This document shows positions 55,191 to 64,000 of a DNA stretch of 64,000 nucleotides, one piece after another. Each line of letters opens with the position of its first letter. The stretch's first letter is position 1. Below the pieces are notes generated by a model. The model was not told where the DNA came from. It was given only the letters and a program-made list of their open reading frames with translations, and searched no databases. The position numbers were made by a program, and so were the translations under genes. Source of the stretch: Lactobacillus sp. LL6 (GTDB lineage: Bacteria; Bacillota; Bacilli; Lactobacillales; Lactobacillaceae); assembly GCF_007570935.1 (NCBI RefSeq), contig NZ_VLLR01000001.1, positions 62,001 to 126,000 on the forward strand, in the 5' to 3' direction.

Positions 55191-55670
55191 ATGAATATTA
55201 AAATTGTATGTGTTGGAAAACTAAAAGAAAAATATTTTAAAGATGCAATTGCTGAATATGAAAAAAGACTCAGCCGTTTTGCTAAAGTAAAAATCGTGCA
55301 GGTGCCAGATGAAAAAGCTCCTGAAAAGTTAAGTGCTGCTCAAGATGAACAAGTTAAAAAAATAGAAGGAGAAAGAATTTTATCCAAAATAAAGGATAAA
55401 GAATATGTTTATGTAACAGCAATCAAGGGTAAGCAAAGACCAAGCGAGGAATTTGCTAAAGAAATTCAGGACTTAGCAACTTATGGTCACTCAGATATTA
55501 CTTTTGTAATTGGAGGCAGTCTTGGAACTAGTGAGGCGGTTAATAAGCGTGCTGATGATTTGATTAGTTTTGGTAAACTTACGATGCCACATCAATTGAT
55601 GCGTGTAGTACTAATTGAACAAATTTATCGAGCTTTTATGATTAATAGTGGGAGTCCCTACCATAAATAA
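55191..55670 (+). CDS. rlmH: 23S rRNA pseudouridine-1915 N3-methyltransferase RlmH
   Basis: 159 residues from ATG 55191, exactly the usual RlmH length; the longer frame from 55158 would add residues not in the family. SPOUT methyltransferase: [20 protein letters not shown] start, [11 protein letters not shown]-knot motif, and C-terminal [19 protein letters not shown] landmarks (RAF and YHK conserved). Methylates 23S rRNA in 70S ribosomes. Confidence 0.97.
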   Translation: MNIKIVCVGKLKEKYFKDAIAEYEKRLSRFAKVKIVQVPDEKAPEKLSAAQDEQVKKIEGERILSKIKDKEYVYVTAIKGKQRPSEEFAKEIQDLATYGHSDITFVIGGSLGTSEAVNKRADDLISFGKLTMPHQLMRVVLIEQIYRAFMINSGSPYHK

Positions 55671-55712
55671 AGTATTATAATGGAATAAATGATACTGTAA
55701 AGAAGGCATAAA

Positions 55713-56354
55713 ATGAAGAAATCATTTATTTTGTTAACTAGCGTTGTCTTATTAGGAATTAGTGCAGCTAATGTATCAACTCAGACGGTGAATGCTACAA
55801 GTAATCAAGTAGTTGACGAAGCTAAGATTCAAAAATTGAAGATTAATTATAGTACAAAAAGCAAAGAACTTAACTTCTCTGGTTTAGCTACCAAAGGTGA
55901 AAAAGTTATTATCAATTATAACGGCAAGAAGATGAAAACTGTTAAAGTTAATAATGGTCATTTCATTGCTGATGTGAAGTTTGTGGGTTACAAACCATTC
56001 ACCATATATGCAGTAAACAGCAAAGGTAAGCGTGTAACGCCAATTAGTAAGGTTACATCAAACAACTACGCTGCCAAAACTCCAGTTGCTATTAAATCAA
56101 GTAGAACTAAGAAAGGTATAAGTTATACTTTCAGCACAATTCCAAATAACAACTTAGTAATGTATTTCCAAGGAAATAAAGTTCTAACTAAGAAAACTAG
56201 TTCTAAAACTACCAAGGTCTTTATTCCTGCTAAAGAATTAAAAAATAAGAAGGGTCACTTCACGGTTAAACAATTGCAAAAAGATAAAAAAGCTAGTCCA
56301 GCTTCAAAAGCTGAAATAGTTAAAGTTGGTGTAGCTTCTGTGTTGAACTATTAA
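55713..56354 (+). CDS. Secreted lysine-rich protein of unknown function
   Basis: 213 residues. Signal peptide (MKKSFILLTSVVLLGISAAN, cleavage near VNA-TS, about residue 29), then a strongly basic, beta-rich protein with an Ig-like/bacterial-domain pattern (GLATKGEKVIINYNGKK, IPAKELKNKKGHF). No anchor motif, so it is probably released or held by charge to the wall. AAGGCA precedes the ATG; terminator at 56362. Not recognised further. Confidence 0.78.
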   Translation: MKKSFILLTSVVLLGISAANVSTQTVNATSNQVVDEAKIQKLKINYSTKSKELNFSGLATKGEKVIINYNGKKMKTVKVNNGHFIADVKFVGYKPFTIYAVNSKGKRVTPISKVTSNNYAAKTPVAIKSSRTKKGISYTFSTIPNNNLVMYFQGNKVLTKKTSSKTTKVFIPAKELKNKKGHFTVKQLQKDKKASPASKAEIVKVGVASVLNY

Positions 56355-56361
56355 TTATGTT

Positions 56362-56394
56362 AAAACCGCCACTTACAAAACAAGTGGCGGTTTT
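56362..56394 (+). terminator. Rho-independent terminator
   Basis: AAAACCGCCACTT/AAGTGGCGGTTTT, 13-bp stem, seven-base loop. Confidence 0.92.
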
Positions 56395-56427
56395 GTTGTA
56401 CAATTAGGATAACGGAGGACTAGAAAG

Positions 56428-56850
56428 ATGTTAGTTATCGTTATCTTAAATGTAATAATCGGCTTTGGAATATCGTATTTTTGTGCCAGAGAATTAGGAT
56501 TTGGTCTGACGCTTTGGACAATGAGTATTGATTTTTTGATTTGTGGAGCAGCTTTATTTATTTGCGGCATTCCAATTTGGCAAAATTATCAAAATTCAGC
56601 AGTGTTGACTTTTATCGCAAGCTTATTAGTAATTGTTGGGGCTGTTAGTTTAGTTATTAGTTTGATTATGAAAATTCCGCGTAATTTTGATAAGAAAAAT
56701 AGACGTGAGCTGGGAATTATGCTGGAATTAATAGGTATTATTGCACTTATTGTTTTATGGAAGAAATCATTTGATTGGGAGAACTTTATTTTACCAGAAT
56801 TATTTGTTTTGCTAGGTTTAGGAATTCTATGGTGGAATAGAGTTAAATGA
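56428..56850 (+). CDS. Small multi-pass membrane protein, unknown function
   Basis: 140 residues with about five membrane helices (2-17, 30-50, 58-82, 96-110, 120-136) and a basic cytoplasmic loop KIPRNFDKKNRRE. GGAGG ribosome site. Ends 130 bases before the ABC permease gene. No family recognised. Confidence 0.72.
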   Translation: MLVIVILNVIIGFGISYFCARELGFGLTLWTMSIDFLICGAALFICGIPIWQNYQNSAVLTFIASLLVIVGAVSLVISLIMKIPRNFDKKNRRELGIMLELIGIIALIVLWKKSFDWENFILPELFVLLGLGILWWNRVK

Positions 56851-56979
56851 TTATTGAAGAAATTAGTATTGAAATCTGTCTATAGAAAGTAGGCAGATTT
56901 TTTATTAAGCTTAAAAAAATATGGCAAAACTTAAATTAAAATGGTAATATTATTTAAAATATAAAAAGAGGCGAAATTC

Positions 56980-57738
56980 ATGAAGCAAATACTAAACTAC
57001 TTCAAGACCTTTAATAAAGTGATTTTATCAGAAAAAATACCATTTCTTTATACTTTGTTTTTACCAGCAGGTTTATTTATTTTTAATAATTATAAAAGTT
57101 TAGGACAAAATATACCTGTATCGCATTTGTTGTTGCAAACTGTTAATTACGTAGGATATATTATCGTAATTGCAGCATTAAATGGGATAGGGATGCAGTT
57201 GATAAATTTTAGAGATAGTGGCTTTCTTAAAACATACACAATGATTTCAGGAGGAGATAAAAAATATCCTGTTCTTGGATTATTTTTAAGTGAAATGCTA
57301 TTTGGTTATCTTTGTACCATTATCTTTGCTTTGGTTGTTGCAGTATTTAGTATTAAAAATGTTTTACTAATTTTAATGTTTTATACAATTACTTATCTTA
57401 TTGCTGCTACACCAGTGATGTTGGCATCAGTTGTAATTGGTAGCTTTAACATTAAGATGAACACTTTAGGAACTGGAATTAATATTGCTCTTCTTTTCTT
57501 AATTTGGTTGTCAGCAAGTCGACCAACTACAGATAATCTTTTAATGGAACTTATCTATGGACTTGATCCAGTAGACTATGTAACTCAAGTTTTAATTGCT
57601 GGTAATAACCTATTATTTACACAAAACCAATTTGTTTTTCAGGCATTATCAGTAGGAGTATTACTTATAATATTTATGATTATTGGAATTTGGGCAATTC
57701 CACGTGTTAAATTAAATTCAATAATGATGAGAAACTAA
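56980..57738 (+). CDS. ABC transporter permease (ABC-2 type)
   Basis: 252 residues, six predicted membrane helices, arranged like ABC-2 export permeases (long first helix pair, NFRDSGFLKTY amphipathic segment after helix 2). Its partner ATPase starts 13 bases after the stop. Without a binding protein, the pair should be an exporter, for example of a lipid, peptide or toxic compound. Substrate unknown. Confidence 0.82.
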   Translation: MKQILNYFKTFNKVILSEKIPFLYTLFLPAGLFIFNNYKSLGQNIPVSHLLLQTVNYVGYIIVIAALNGIGMQLINFRDSGFLKTYTMISGGDKKYPVLGLFLSEMLFGYLCTIIFALVVAVFSIKNVLLILMFYTITYLIAATPVMLASVVIGSFNIKMNTLGTGINIALLFLIWLSASRPTTDNLLMELIYGLDPVDYVTQVLIAGNNLLFTQNQFVFQALSVGVLLIIFMIIGIWAIPRVKLNSIMMRN

Positions 57739-57751
57739 TAGGGGTGAGAAT

Positions 57752-58447
57752 ATGCAACTAGAGTTACATGATTTGTCATTTTCTTATAAAAATACGATAG
57801 TGTGGTCAAACTTAAATGATACTTTTCTTCCAGGTAAAGTAAATTACTTAATTGGCTATAACGGCGCAGGAAAAAGTACTATGTTTGATTTAATCAGTGG
57901 GATTGTTGAACCAACTAATGGAAATATAACGGGATTACCTGCTAAGCAGGAAATTTTATATCAGACACAAAATCCGGTAATTTTTGGAGCTTTGACAGGA
58001 AGAGATTTACGTAATTTCATCTTTGGTGTTTCTCAAGGTTACAATAAAATTGAGATAAGTAAGCTATCACCACATTTTAGAGATTTATATACTAGATTAT
58101 TAAATAGAAAACTTGGTAATATGTCTGTTGGTGAACGAAGATGGCTATTATTATTTTTTGAGAGTCGATTACATAAAAAGTTATTTTTATTAGATGAGCC
58201 TTTGGCTGGAGTTGATCCAGTCTCTAAAATTCAAATTGAAAAAACTATCGGAGAACTGGCTAAAGATAAAGAAAAATTAGTTATTGTGACGACTCATGAA
58301 TTGAGTCATATGAATCAAGAGAATTGTTATATTCATTTGTTAAATAATGGAAAAATCAGTTTCTTTGAATCTTATCAAGATTTTGTATCTGTTTCACCAA
58401 CACAAAATCCAGAAGAAGCCTTTGTAAAACTAACATGTACAGAATAA
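57752..58447 (+). CDS. ABC transporter ATP-binding protein
   Basis: 231 residues: Walker A GYNGAGKST (about 33-41), signature MSVGERRWLLLF, in which the usual LSGGQ is MSVGE, Walker B LFLLDEPLAGVDP and the TTHE switch His. Partner of the permease upstream. Its last 18 bases overlap the end of the convergent ecfT gene. GGGGTGAG lies before the ATG. Confidence 0.88.
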   Translation: MQLELHDLSFSYKNTIVWSNLNDTFLPGKVNYLIGYNGAGKSTMFDLISGIVEPTNGNITGLPAKQEILYQTQNPVIFGALTGRDLRNFIFGVSQGYNKIEISKLSPHFRDLYTRLLNRKLGNMSVGERRWLLLFFESRLHKKLFLLDEPLAGVDPVSKIQIEKTIGELAKDKEKLVIVTTHELSHMNQENCYIHLLNNGKISFFESYQDFVSVSPTQNPEEAFVKLTCTE

Positions 58448-59083
58448 TGAAACATTAACTAGAATTAAGACTGTGATAAAAATTATCCAGTCTTTTTTAG
58501 TTAATGGAATTTTTATAATTGTTGATCTTAATGCTTCTTCTTGGTAGCCATGAGATTGCATACCTTGAGCTAAATTTTCTGCAGAGTTTAACGCAACGAT
58601 AATTGCCTTAAAGTAGAGTTGCGGTGACCAAAATGAAAGATAAAGTCCGCGCATCATGGCATTAGTCCTAATTTTCTTAACAGCTTGTTGCATTTGGGGA
58701 ACGATATTTAATGCTGCTAAAACACCATAAGCAAACTTACTTGGTAAATGCAGATTCTGTTCCAATGACCTAGCAAATTCAATAGCAGTCGTGTCAATCA
58801 TTACACAAGATATCGTCAAAACATAAACATAGACACGTGTTGATAAAACCCAAGCAGAATATTTATCTGGATGAGGTGAAAACCAATATAGCGTTGCAAA
58901 AATTGTAAAAGCTGCAATAAAAGGTGCAATTAAAATACTTAACAAATATTTTGGCTTAATTTTTTTAAATAGTAAATAAATTAAAGCTGCAGCAATAATA
59001 ATCAGATTAGTAGTTAAACTTTCCTTGATTGATATTTCCAGGGAAATAATAAAAGCCAGCATAAATTTGAGACTAGGATTCAT
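58430..59083 (-). CDS. ECF transporter T component (YkoC-like)
   Basis: 217 residues, five or so membrane helices, EcfT/CbiQ family. The coupling-helix motif is MMRGLYLSFWSP (A-x-x-R-G type); the second Ala-Arg-Gly segment reads MQSHGYQEEALRS. Two bases after the fused ATPase gene and under the same TPP riboswitch, so it belongs to a thiamine or thiamine-precursor (HMP) transporter of the YkoEDC type. The S component (YkoE or ThiT) is not in this operon. Confidence 0.85.
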   Translation of the reverse strand: MNPSLKFMLAFIISLEISIKESLTTNLIIIAAALIYLLFKKIKPKYLLSILIAPFIAAFTIFATLYWFSPHPDKYSAWVLSTRVYVYVLTISCVMIDTTAIEFARSLEQNLHLPSKFAYGVLAALNIVPQMQQAVKKIRTNAMMRGLYLSFWSPQLYFKAIIVALNSAENLAQGMQSHGYQEEALRSTIIKIPLTKKDWIIFITVLILVNVSLFCTC

Positions 59084-59085
59084 AC

Positions 59086-60453
59086 TTAATTCTCCACATA
59101 AGTTAGTTGTTGATTGGCAAATACGAGATGGTAATCACACCATTTGTCCATTTCTTGCAGTTGATGACTAATAATTAAGATGGTTTGATGGAGCTCTTTT
59201 TGAGTTTCTCTAATTAATTGCAAAACAATTTCACTGGAATTTTTATCAAGTCCACTAAGGGGCTCATCAAACAAAAGTACATCATGACCAGATAGAAGCA
59301 TTAATAAAATTTGTAGCTTTTTTTGTTGACCACCAGATAAGGAATAGACAATTTGATTTAGATGAGTATCTAAATTTAATAATTTAAGCATTTCCTGGAT
59401 TTTTTTATCTGAAAAGAAATTGTTTTTGCAAAGCTTTTTACTTAAATTGATTTCATCTGCAACTGTTACTTTTAAAAATTGATTGCTTGCATTTTGAAAG
59501 ACTTGTGCAACATGAAGTAGGTATTTACGTGATTTTAATTTAGAAATTTCATTATTTTGATATGTAATTGAACCAGAATATGGATGAATTTTTGTTAAAG
59601 TATCAAAAAAGGAACTTTTACCAATTCCATTAGCACCAGTAATTAATGTAATTTTTTCTTGAGGAATACTTAAAGACTTTTGATTCAATAATAAACGATT
59701 TTGACTAATAGAAGTTTGATTTAAAATAAAGGCAGATTTATCTTTCTTTGAAGGTAATGAAAAGTTGAGTTTTGTCTCAATATTTTCCGGCTTCAATATT
59801 TTATTTTTTTCTGATTTTGAAAGAAAAATAAAACTATTATTTTGGTATTGCAAAATGTCATCACAGATTTTTTGATAATTATTCAAATTATGGTCACTTA
59901 AAATAATGGTTTTTCCTATTTTCTTGAGTTGGATTAGCTTATTTATTAAAAAAATGCGAGACTCAGGGTCACAGCTTGCAAATGGTTCATCCAATATTAA
60001 ATAATCGACATCCATAGCAATTAAGACAGCTAAGGCAACGCGCTGTTTTTCTCCACCTGACATTGTAGAGATTTTTTGGTCTAATAAATTTGTGATTTGA
60101 GTAAACTTGGTGGCGATTTTTAGACGATTTTCATATTCAGGCGGCGTTTTTTGTAAATTTTCTAACGCAAAAATAATTTCTTCTCTGGCAGTAGCCATGG
60201 TGAATTGCTGACTAGGATTTTGAAACATTATGGCATAAGTTGAATGATTCCAGTTAATGCTTCCAGATGTGATTTTTCCTGTGAATTTTGGGTATAAATT
60301 TGCTAGCAATTTTAAAAGAGTACTTTTACCGCATCCAGTTGGACCAGATAATAAATAAAATTTTCCCGGTTCCAAATTCAAATTGATATTATTTAGAATA
60401 TTATTATTTTTTTCATAAGCAAAGGATAAGTTGTTAATTTTAATATTTTTCAT
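59086..60453 (-). CDS. ECF transporter fused ATPase (YkoD-like), TPP-riboswitch controlled
   Basis: 455 residues from ATG 60453 (AGGAGGC upstream); the open frame continues into the riboswitch without a start site. Two ATP-binding domains in one chain: first SGPTGCGKST, MSGGEKQRVA and LILDEPFASCDP; second TGANGIGKSS, LSGGQQKKLQ and LLFDEPLSGLD. This is the YkoD arrangement, which energises YkoC (next gene) and an S component. Likely imports thiamine precursor (hydroxymethylpyrimidine) or thiamine. Confidence 0.9.
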   Translation of the reverse strand: MKNIKINNLSFAYEKNNNILNNINLNLEPGKFYLLSGPTGCGKSTLLKLLANLYPKFTGKITSGSINWNHSTYAIMFQNPSQQFTMATAREEIIFALENLQKTPPEYENRLKIATKFTQITNLLDQKISTMSGGEKQRVALAVLIAMDVDYLILDEPFASCDPESRIFLINKLIQLKKIGKTIILSDHNLNNYQKICDDILQYQNNSFIFLSKSEKNKILKPENIETKLNFSLPSKKDKSAFILNQTSISQNRLLLNQKSLSIPQEKITLITGANGIGKSSFFDTLTKIHPYSGSITYQNNEISKLKSRKYLLHVAQVFQNASNQFLKVTVADEINLSKKLCKNNFFSDKKIQEMLKLLNLDTHLNQIVYSLSGGQQKKLQILLMLLSGHDVLLFDEPLSGLDKNSSEIVLQLIRETQKELHQTILIISHQLQEMDKWCDYHLVFANQQLTYVEN

Positions 60454-60455
60454 CA

Positions 60456-60562
60456 AAAAAGCCTCCTGTGTTAGGCGGCGTATAAAATAGTATTTTCCCT
60501 GCGACAGCATTACCTGTATCAGGTTCAATGGGTATGTTCTCAGCTATTTTATAGCACCCCGC
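60456..60562 (-). promoter_or_regulatory. TPP riboswitch (THI element)
   Basis: On the minus strand GGGGTGC, CTGAGA, ACCC, GAACCTGAT, AATGC and GCAGGGAA come in the order and spacing of the thiamine pyrophosphate aptamer; TATAAAATAG/CTATTTTATA form a peripheral stem. Downstream GCCGCCT can pair with AGGAGGC, the ribosome site of the ATPase gene, so control is probably at translation: TPP binding would free the sequestering stem. Confidence 0.93.
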
Positions 60563-60694
60563 AAATTAATTATAGAAAAAATCATATAAAATGTCCATTT
60601 TACAACAATGTAAGCCGTTGCACTAAAATAATATTAACTTTTGATATACAATATAAGTATAGTGTTTTGTTTAATGAACTAGGAAGGTGGACAT

Positions 60695-61636
60695 ATGACA
60701 GCTGTTGCGTTGGATCAGTACCTTATGAGTGTACTTAAAGCAGATAAAACTGGAAGTAACGAGGTAAAACTTGAAGCAGGCAACAAAAATTTTGACTTGT
60801 TTACCATCTATCTTGAAAATTATGATACCGCAGTTCATCATTATAGAATGGATGTTTCAACAATCATTTACGTTGTTAGGGGAAGTGTAACAATCAAGAG
60901 TGGAGAAAAGATTCTAAATTTAAGGGCTGGTAGTGTATTATTACTCACAGAAAACAGTAAATATACTGTATTAAACCAATCTAAAGATTCTTTGATTACC
61001 AAGTTTAAATTTCAGCCAGGGTTTGAATACCGTAAGTTTTTTAAAGATTTTGCCTATAGAGGTACTAAAGAGGAAGCAGTAGTTAACAAGATCGCACATA
61101 GCTTAAGTCAAGAGCATGTATTATGGATGAAAAACAGCTTATTAACTCGTCCTTCGCAAATTATGCGTCATATTATTGATGGCTATTTAAATGAAGAATT
61201 ATTTACAAGAGCTTTGATTGGAGCAGAGCTGACGGTGATGTTGATAGTTTCAATTAGAAATCAGAGAATGGTTTCTTCAACAAGTCTTGATAAAACTAAG
61301 TTTGAGAAAAAGGCTCTTGATAATTATATTGATAATAACTTTGAGGATATTTCATTATCAAAAACTGCAAAATATTTCGGCTTTAATCCAAATTACTTTT
61401 CTAATATGGTTAAGCAAAAAACAGGGAAGAGTTTTGTAGATCATGTTGATGATAGAAGAATGCAAGAAGCTAAAATCCTGCTTGCTCAACCGGATATTTC
61501 ATTAAAAGAAATTATTTCACGTGTTGGTTATTCAAGTAAGTCATTCTTTTATAAAAAATTTAATGACTATTATCATATAACTCCTGCAGCTATGCGTGAA
61601 GAGTTATTTAGAAATGCTGGTATTCATTTGAAATAA
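60695..61636 (+). CDS. AraC-family transcriptional regulator with cupin domain
   Basis: 313 residues. N-terminal cupin-like sensing domain (about 25-115, YVVRGSVTIKSGEKILNLRAG) and two C-terminal helix-turn-helix motifs (about 215-310; SLSKTAKYFGFNPNYFSNMVKQKTG and SLKEIISRVGYSSKSFFYKKF, given by landmarks). Target unknown; monocistronic with a bidirectional terminator after it. GGAAGG lies before the ATG. Confidence 0.9.
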   Translation: MTAVALDQYLMSVLKADKTGSNEVKLEAGNKNFDLFTIYLENYDTAVHHYRMDVSTIIYVVRGSVTIKSGEKILNLRAGSVLLLTENSKYTVLNQSKDSLITKFKFQPGFEYRKFFKDFAYRGTKEEAVVNKIAHSLSQEHVLWMKNSLLTRPSQIMRHIIDGYLNEELFTRALIGAELTVMLIVSIRNQRMVSSTSLDKTKFEKKALDNYIDNNFEDISLSKTAKYFGFNPNYFSNMVKQKTGKSFVDHVDDRRMQEAKILLAQPDISLKEIISRVGYSSKSFFYKKFNDYYHITPAAMREELFRNAGIHLK

Positions 61637-61637
61637 G

Positions 61638-61678
61638 AAAAAGCCATTTCTTAGGTTATTTCCTAGGAAATGGCTTTT
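61638..61678. terminator. Bidirectional terminator between AraC gene and htpX
   Basis: AAAAGCCATTTCTTAGG / CCTAGGAAATGGCTTTT, one mismatched base, six-base loop. Confidence 0.9.
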
Positions 61679-61680
61679 AA

Positions 61681-62571
61681 TTACATTTTTTCAAGTCGTG
61701 CAATTCTATCTTCTGTAGGTGGGTGAGTATCAAATAAGGAACCATTACGCTTAAATGGATTTTCAATATACATTCCAGCACTAGATCTGTCAGCTTGTTT
61801 CATTGGATCGCTGCCAGATATTTTTTGAAGTGCAGAAATTAATCCTTGGGGATTCCGAGTTAATTCGACTGAAGAAGCATCAGCTAAGTATTCACGATTA
61901 CGTGAAAGCGCCATTTGTGCAAGACTGGCTGAAAGTGGCCCTAAAATTAATACAAATACTATAGCAATAATTTTGAAAATCATTTCAAGAGGGTTGGATT
62001 CACGATCATCGTCATCTTGACTGCGTCCACCGCCCCACCAAATAAAACGACTGGTCATTCCAGAAATAAATGATATAACTCCAACTAAGACAACAGCAAT
62101 AGTTGATAGTCGAATATCATAATTGCGAATATGGGAAATTTCGTGCCCTAAAACTCCTTCTAATTCTTCACGATTCATCATATCACGTAAGCCCTGTGTG
62201 ACAGCTACAGCACTGTGTTCTGGGTCTCGTCCTGTAGCAAAAGCATTTGGGCTAGGGTCTGGAATAATAAATACTCGTGGCATTGGAACACGTCCTACCA
62301 TTGCCATATCTTCAATAATATGCCACAATTCTGGATCGTCTGATTCATGAATTTCTTGAGCGTGATTAAGGCTCATAACCATGTTTGCAGGGTTTTGCAT
62401 CACAATAAACATGTAAATCAAACTACCGAAGAATGCTACAATGATTCCCATAACTGGAGAATTTCCAAATAGGTAGCCAAAACCTGCCCCTACTAGAGTT
62501 AAAATAATGACAAAAGCTGCCATAACGATGACAGTCTTTCGTTTGTTTTGTGCAATTTGTTGGTATAACAT
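61681..62571 (-). CDS. htpX: Membrane zinc metalloprotease HtpX (M48)
   Basis: 296 residues. Two N-terminal helices (about 15-35, 38-58), zinc motif HEISH (about residue 144-148) with a third ligand Glu in NREYLADA, and two further membrane segments (about 155-178, 198-220). Degrades damaged membrane proteins. Cotranscribed behind lemA, 17 bases apart. Confidence 0.95.
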   Translation of the reverse strand: MLYQQIAQNKRKTVIVMAAFVIILTLVGAGFGYLFGNSPVMGIIVAFFGSLIYMFIVMQNPANMVMSLNHAQEIHESDDPELWHIIEDMAMVGRVPMPRVFIIPDPSPNAFATGRDPEHSAVAVTQGLRDMMNREELEGVLGHEISHIRNYDIRLSTIAVVLVGVISFISGMTSRFIWWGGGRSQDDDDRESNPLEMIFKIIAIVFVLILGPLSASLAQMALSRNREYLADASSVELTRNPQGLISALQKISGSDPMKQADRSSAGMYIENPFKRNGSLFDTHPPTEDRIARLEKM

Positions 62572-62588
62572 TTTGTTTTACCTATAAA

Positions 62589-63149
62589 TTAAAACTTAAC
62601 AGTTGGAACTTCTTTTTCTTCTTGTGGAGTTTCCAAGTAGTCAACTTTCTTGAAGTTATGAATTTTAGCAACGATATTAGATGGGAAAGTTAACAACTTT
62701 TGGTCATATTGTGCGGCACTTGAGTTGTACAATTGACGAGCATAAGCAATCTTGTTTTCTGTGTTAGTCAACTCTTCTTGAAGCTTTAAGAAGTTTTGGT
62801 TAGCTTTTAAATCTGGATAATTTTCAGATAATGCAAAAATTGTTTTAAGTGAATCGGTAATTTCGTTAGAAACTTTAAGAGTTTCTTCGCGGTCTCCGCT
62901 TGGAACTTGTGTTAATTGGTTGCGTAATTGAACAACTTTTTCAAAAGTTTCACTTTCATGTTTTGCATAACCTTTAACAGTTTCAACTAAATTTGGAATC
63001 AAATCATTTCGACGTTTCAATTGAACATCAATTTGACTCCAGCTTTCATCAGTATAAACTTTAGCTCGTTGAAGTCCGTTATAAGTTGTAATATAAATAG
63101 CTACTAATAAGACAATAATTATAAGTACAATCCATAATAATGGTGACAT
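62589..63149 (-). CDS. lemA: LemA-family membrane protein
   Basis: 186 residues from ATG 63149 (GGAGGA upstream); the frame reaches 63215 but without a ribosome site. One N-terminal membrane helix (about 5-24), then a LemA coiled-coil/helical domain with TYNGLQRAK, QIDVQLKRRNDLIPNLVETVKGYA and a Q/N-rich C-terminal half. The lemA-htpX pair is conserved in Firmicutes. Exact role unknown. Confidence 0.92.
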   Translation of the reverse strand: MSPLLWIVLIIIVLLVAIYITTYNGLQRAKVYTDESWSQIDVQLKRRNDLIPNLVETVKGYAKHESETFEKVVQLRNQLTQVPSGDREETLKVSNEITDSLKTIFALSENYPDLKANQNFLKLQEELTNTENKIAYARQLYNSSAAQYDQKLLTFPSNIVAKIHNFKKVDYLETPQEEKEVPTVKF

Positions 63150-63215
63150 AGTTTTTCCTCCTGTATAGACAAAATTTGTTATAGAAATTATACTAATTTG
63201 AGAATTTTTAAGCAA

Positions 63216-63244
63216 TAAAAAAAGATGCCTTTAAAGCATCTTAA
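63216..63244 (-). terminator. Terminator after the transporter gene at 63255
   Basis: On the minus strand AAGATGC-TTTAAAG-GCATCTT with T run; the short arms meet at 63222-63242. Confidence 0.85.
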
Positions 63245-63254
63245 TAAAAAATTT

Positions 63255-64000
63255 CTAAATTAATAGTAAAATCCAACCTACAGCTGTCAAGATAATTAAT
63301 CCGATAAATTGCATAAGGGACCATTCTCTAAAGAACTTACCCTTATCTGCAGTAGCATGTTGGTTAAAAGTTTTAAGAACTAACATATTAGCCATTGAAC
63401 CAATTGCAGATCCGAATCCACCAATGTTAGATCCAAGAAATAGTGCTTCAGCGTATGTAGTAAATTTACCAACTAAAATAGTAGATGGAACATTGCTCAT
63501 AACTTGACTTGTAATAATAGAAGCAAAGTATGTTGACATTTCTGAACCAACCATCATATGGATTCCATCCACAATTGCTGGAATTTGTTGAATATCACTG
63601 ATAAAAATAAAGAAACCAGTGAAAGTTAAAAGTAGGGCATAGTCGATTTTGAGCATTATTCTAGGATTAATTAAAAGTGCCAATACAATTGCTAAAAGCA
63701 TTGGCCAGATAATATTAACAACTCGGAAAACACCAAAAAAGAAAAAGATAAATACGGCTGTAGTTATCAAAGTTGGACGCCAGCTGATTTTAATACTTTC
63801 AGTTTTTTGAACTGGGATTTTTTCTTTGGGAATAAATAAGAAAATAATTCCTAAAATTATCATGGATGCTACTAAATAAGGAACTGACCATGCAAAAAAT
63901 TGCACAGCGTTAACATCATATCGACTAACTAAGAAGATATTATGTGGATTTCCCCATGGAGTAAAAGCAGCCCCAATATTAGCCCCCATACCGATTAAAG
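63255..64000 (-). CDS. ArsB/NhaD (ion transporter)-superfamily permease, 5' end cut
   Basis: About 248 C-terminal residues of a multi-pass permease (six or more helices). The ANIGAAFTPWGNPHN motif near the window edge and MLVLKTF/SNVPSTILVG segments mark the ArsB/NhaD/CitMHS superfamily of anion or antimonite/Na-H transporters. The frame stays open to base 64000 (preceding codons LIG), so the start is outside. Substrate unknown. Confidence 0.85.
   Translation of the reverse strand, partial: LIGMGANIGAAFTPWGNPHNIFLVSRYDVNAVQFFAWSVPYLVASMIILGIIFLFIPKEKIPVQKTESIKISWRPTLITTAVFIFFFFGVFRVVNIIWPMLLAIVLALLINPRIMLKIDYALLLTFTGFFIFISDIQQIPAIVDGIHMMVGSEMSTYFASIITSQVMSNVPSTILVGKFTTYAEALFLGSNIGGFGSAIGSMANMLVLKTFNQHATADKGKFFREWSLMQFIGLIILTAVGWILLLI

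Noticed and set aside
60454..60528. Upstream extension of the fused ATPase frame
   Set aside because: It would translate the TPP riboswitch; ATG 60453 follows AGGAGGC.

Overview
The window is chromosomal DNA of a low-GC lactic acid bacterium, very probably a Lactobacillus sensu stricto species (acidophilus/delbrueckii lineage). Reasons: a D-lactate dehydrogenase of the L. bulgaricus type, two complete rRNA operons with typical Lactobacillus 16S sequence, a helveticin J-like bacteriocin, an S-layer-type (SLAP) surface protein, and the walRKHIJ-htrA-rlmH block that lies near oriC in this group. I did not assign a species.

Layout. 1-6.3 kb: ldhD (cut by the window edge), a small membrane protein, then a low-GC accessory block with a frameshifted Rgg-like regulator, a helveticin J-like protein and a SLAP-domain protein, bounded by near-identical direct repeats, followed by exoA and a probable bacteriocin-immunity gene. 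6.3-16.9 kb: a GadC-like amino acid antiporter, a PLD-nuclease/SF2-helicase fusion, a beta-glucoside PTS cassette (RpiR regulator, EIIBCA, 6-phospho-beta-glucosidase) bounded by 37-bp direct repeats, a secreted serine hydrolase and a short peptide deformylase. 16.9-28.7 kb: two tandem rrn operons, the first without and the second with tRNA-Ile/tRNA-Ala in the 16S-23S spacer, each ending in 5S, tRNA-Asn and the same terminator.

28.7-42.4 kb is the most interesting part: four LysR regulators, three FMN/FAD fumarate-reductase-like ene-reductases, an MFS transporter, a cinnamoyl (feruloyl) esterase, a shikimate/quinate dehydrogenase and a type I 3-dehydroquinate dehydratase, with several cre (CcpA) boxes. 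Together they suggest uptake and hydrolysis of plant hydroxycinnamoyl-quinate esters (chlorogenic acid type), with the quinate/shikimate part and possibly the hydroxycinnamate part used as reducible electron sinks. The substrate assignment is inference.

42.5-46.9 kb: a five-gene minus-strand operon of two PlsC-like acyltransferases and three GT8 glycosyltransferases, probably making a surface glycolipid. 47.1-47.7 kb: two near-identical tRNA-Lys genes flanking a small protein gene. 47.85-55.7 kb: walR, walK, walH, walI, walJ, htrA, a DnaA-box-rich intergenic region and rlmH, which appears to be leaderless. 55.7-64 kb: a secreted lysine-rich protein, a membrane protein, an ABC exporter pair, a TPP-riboswitch-controlled ECF module (fused ATPase plus T component, no S component here), an AraC regulator, htpX-lemA and part of an ArsB/NhaD-type transporter.
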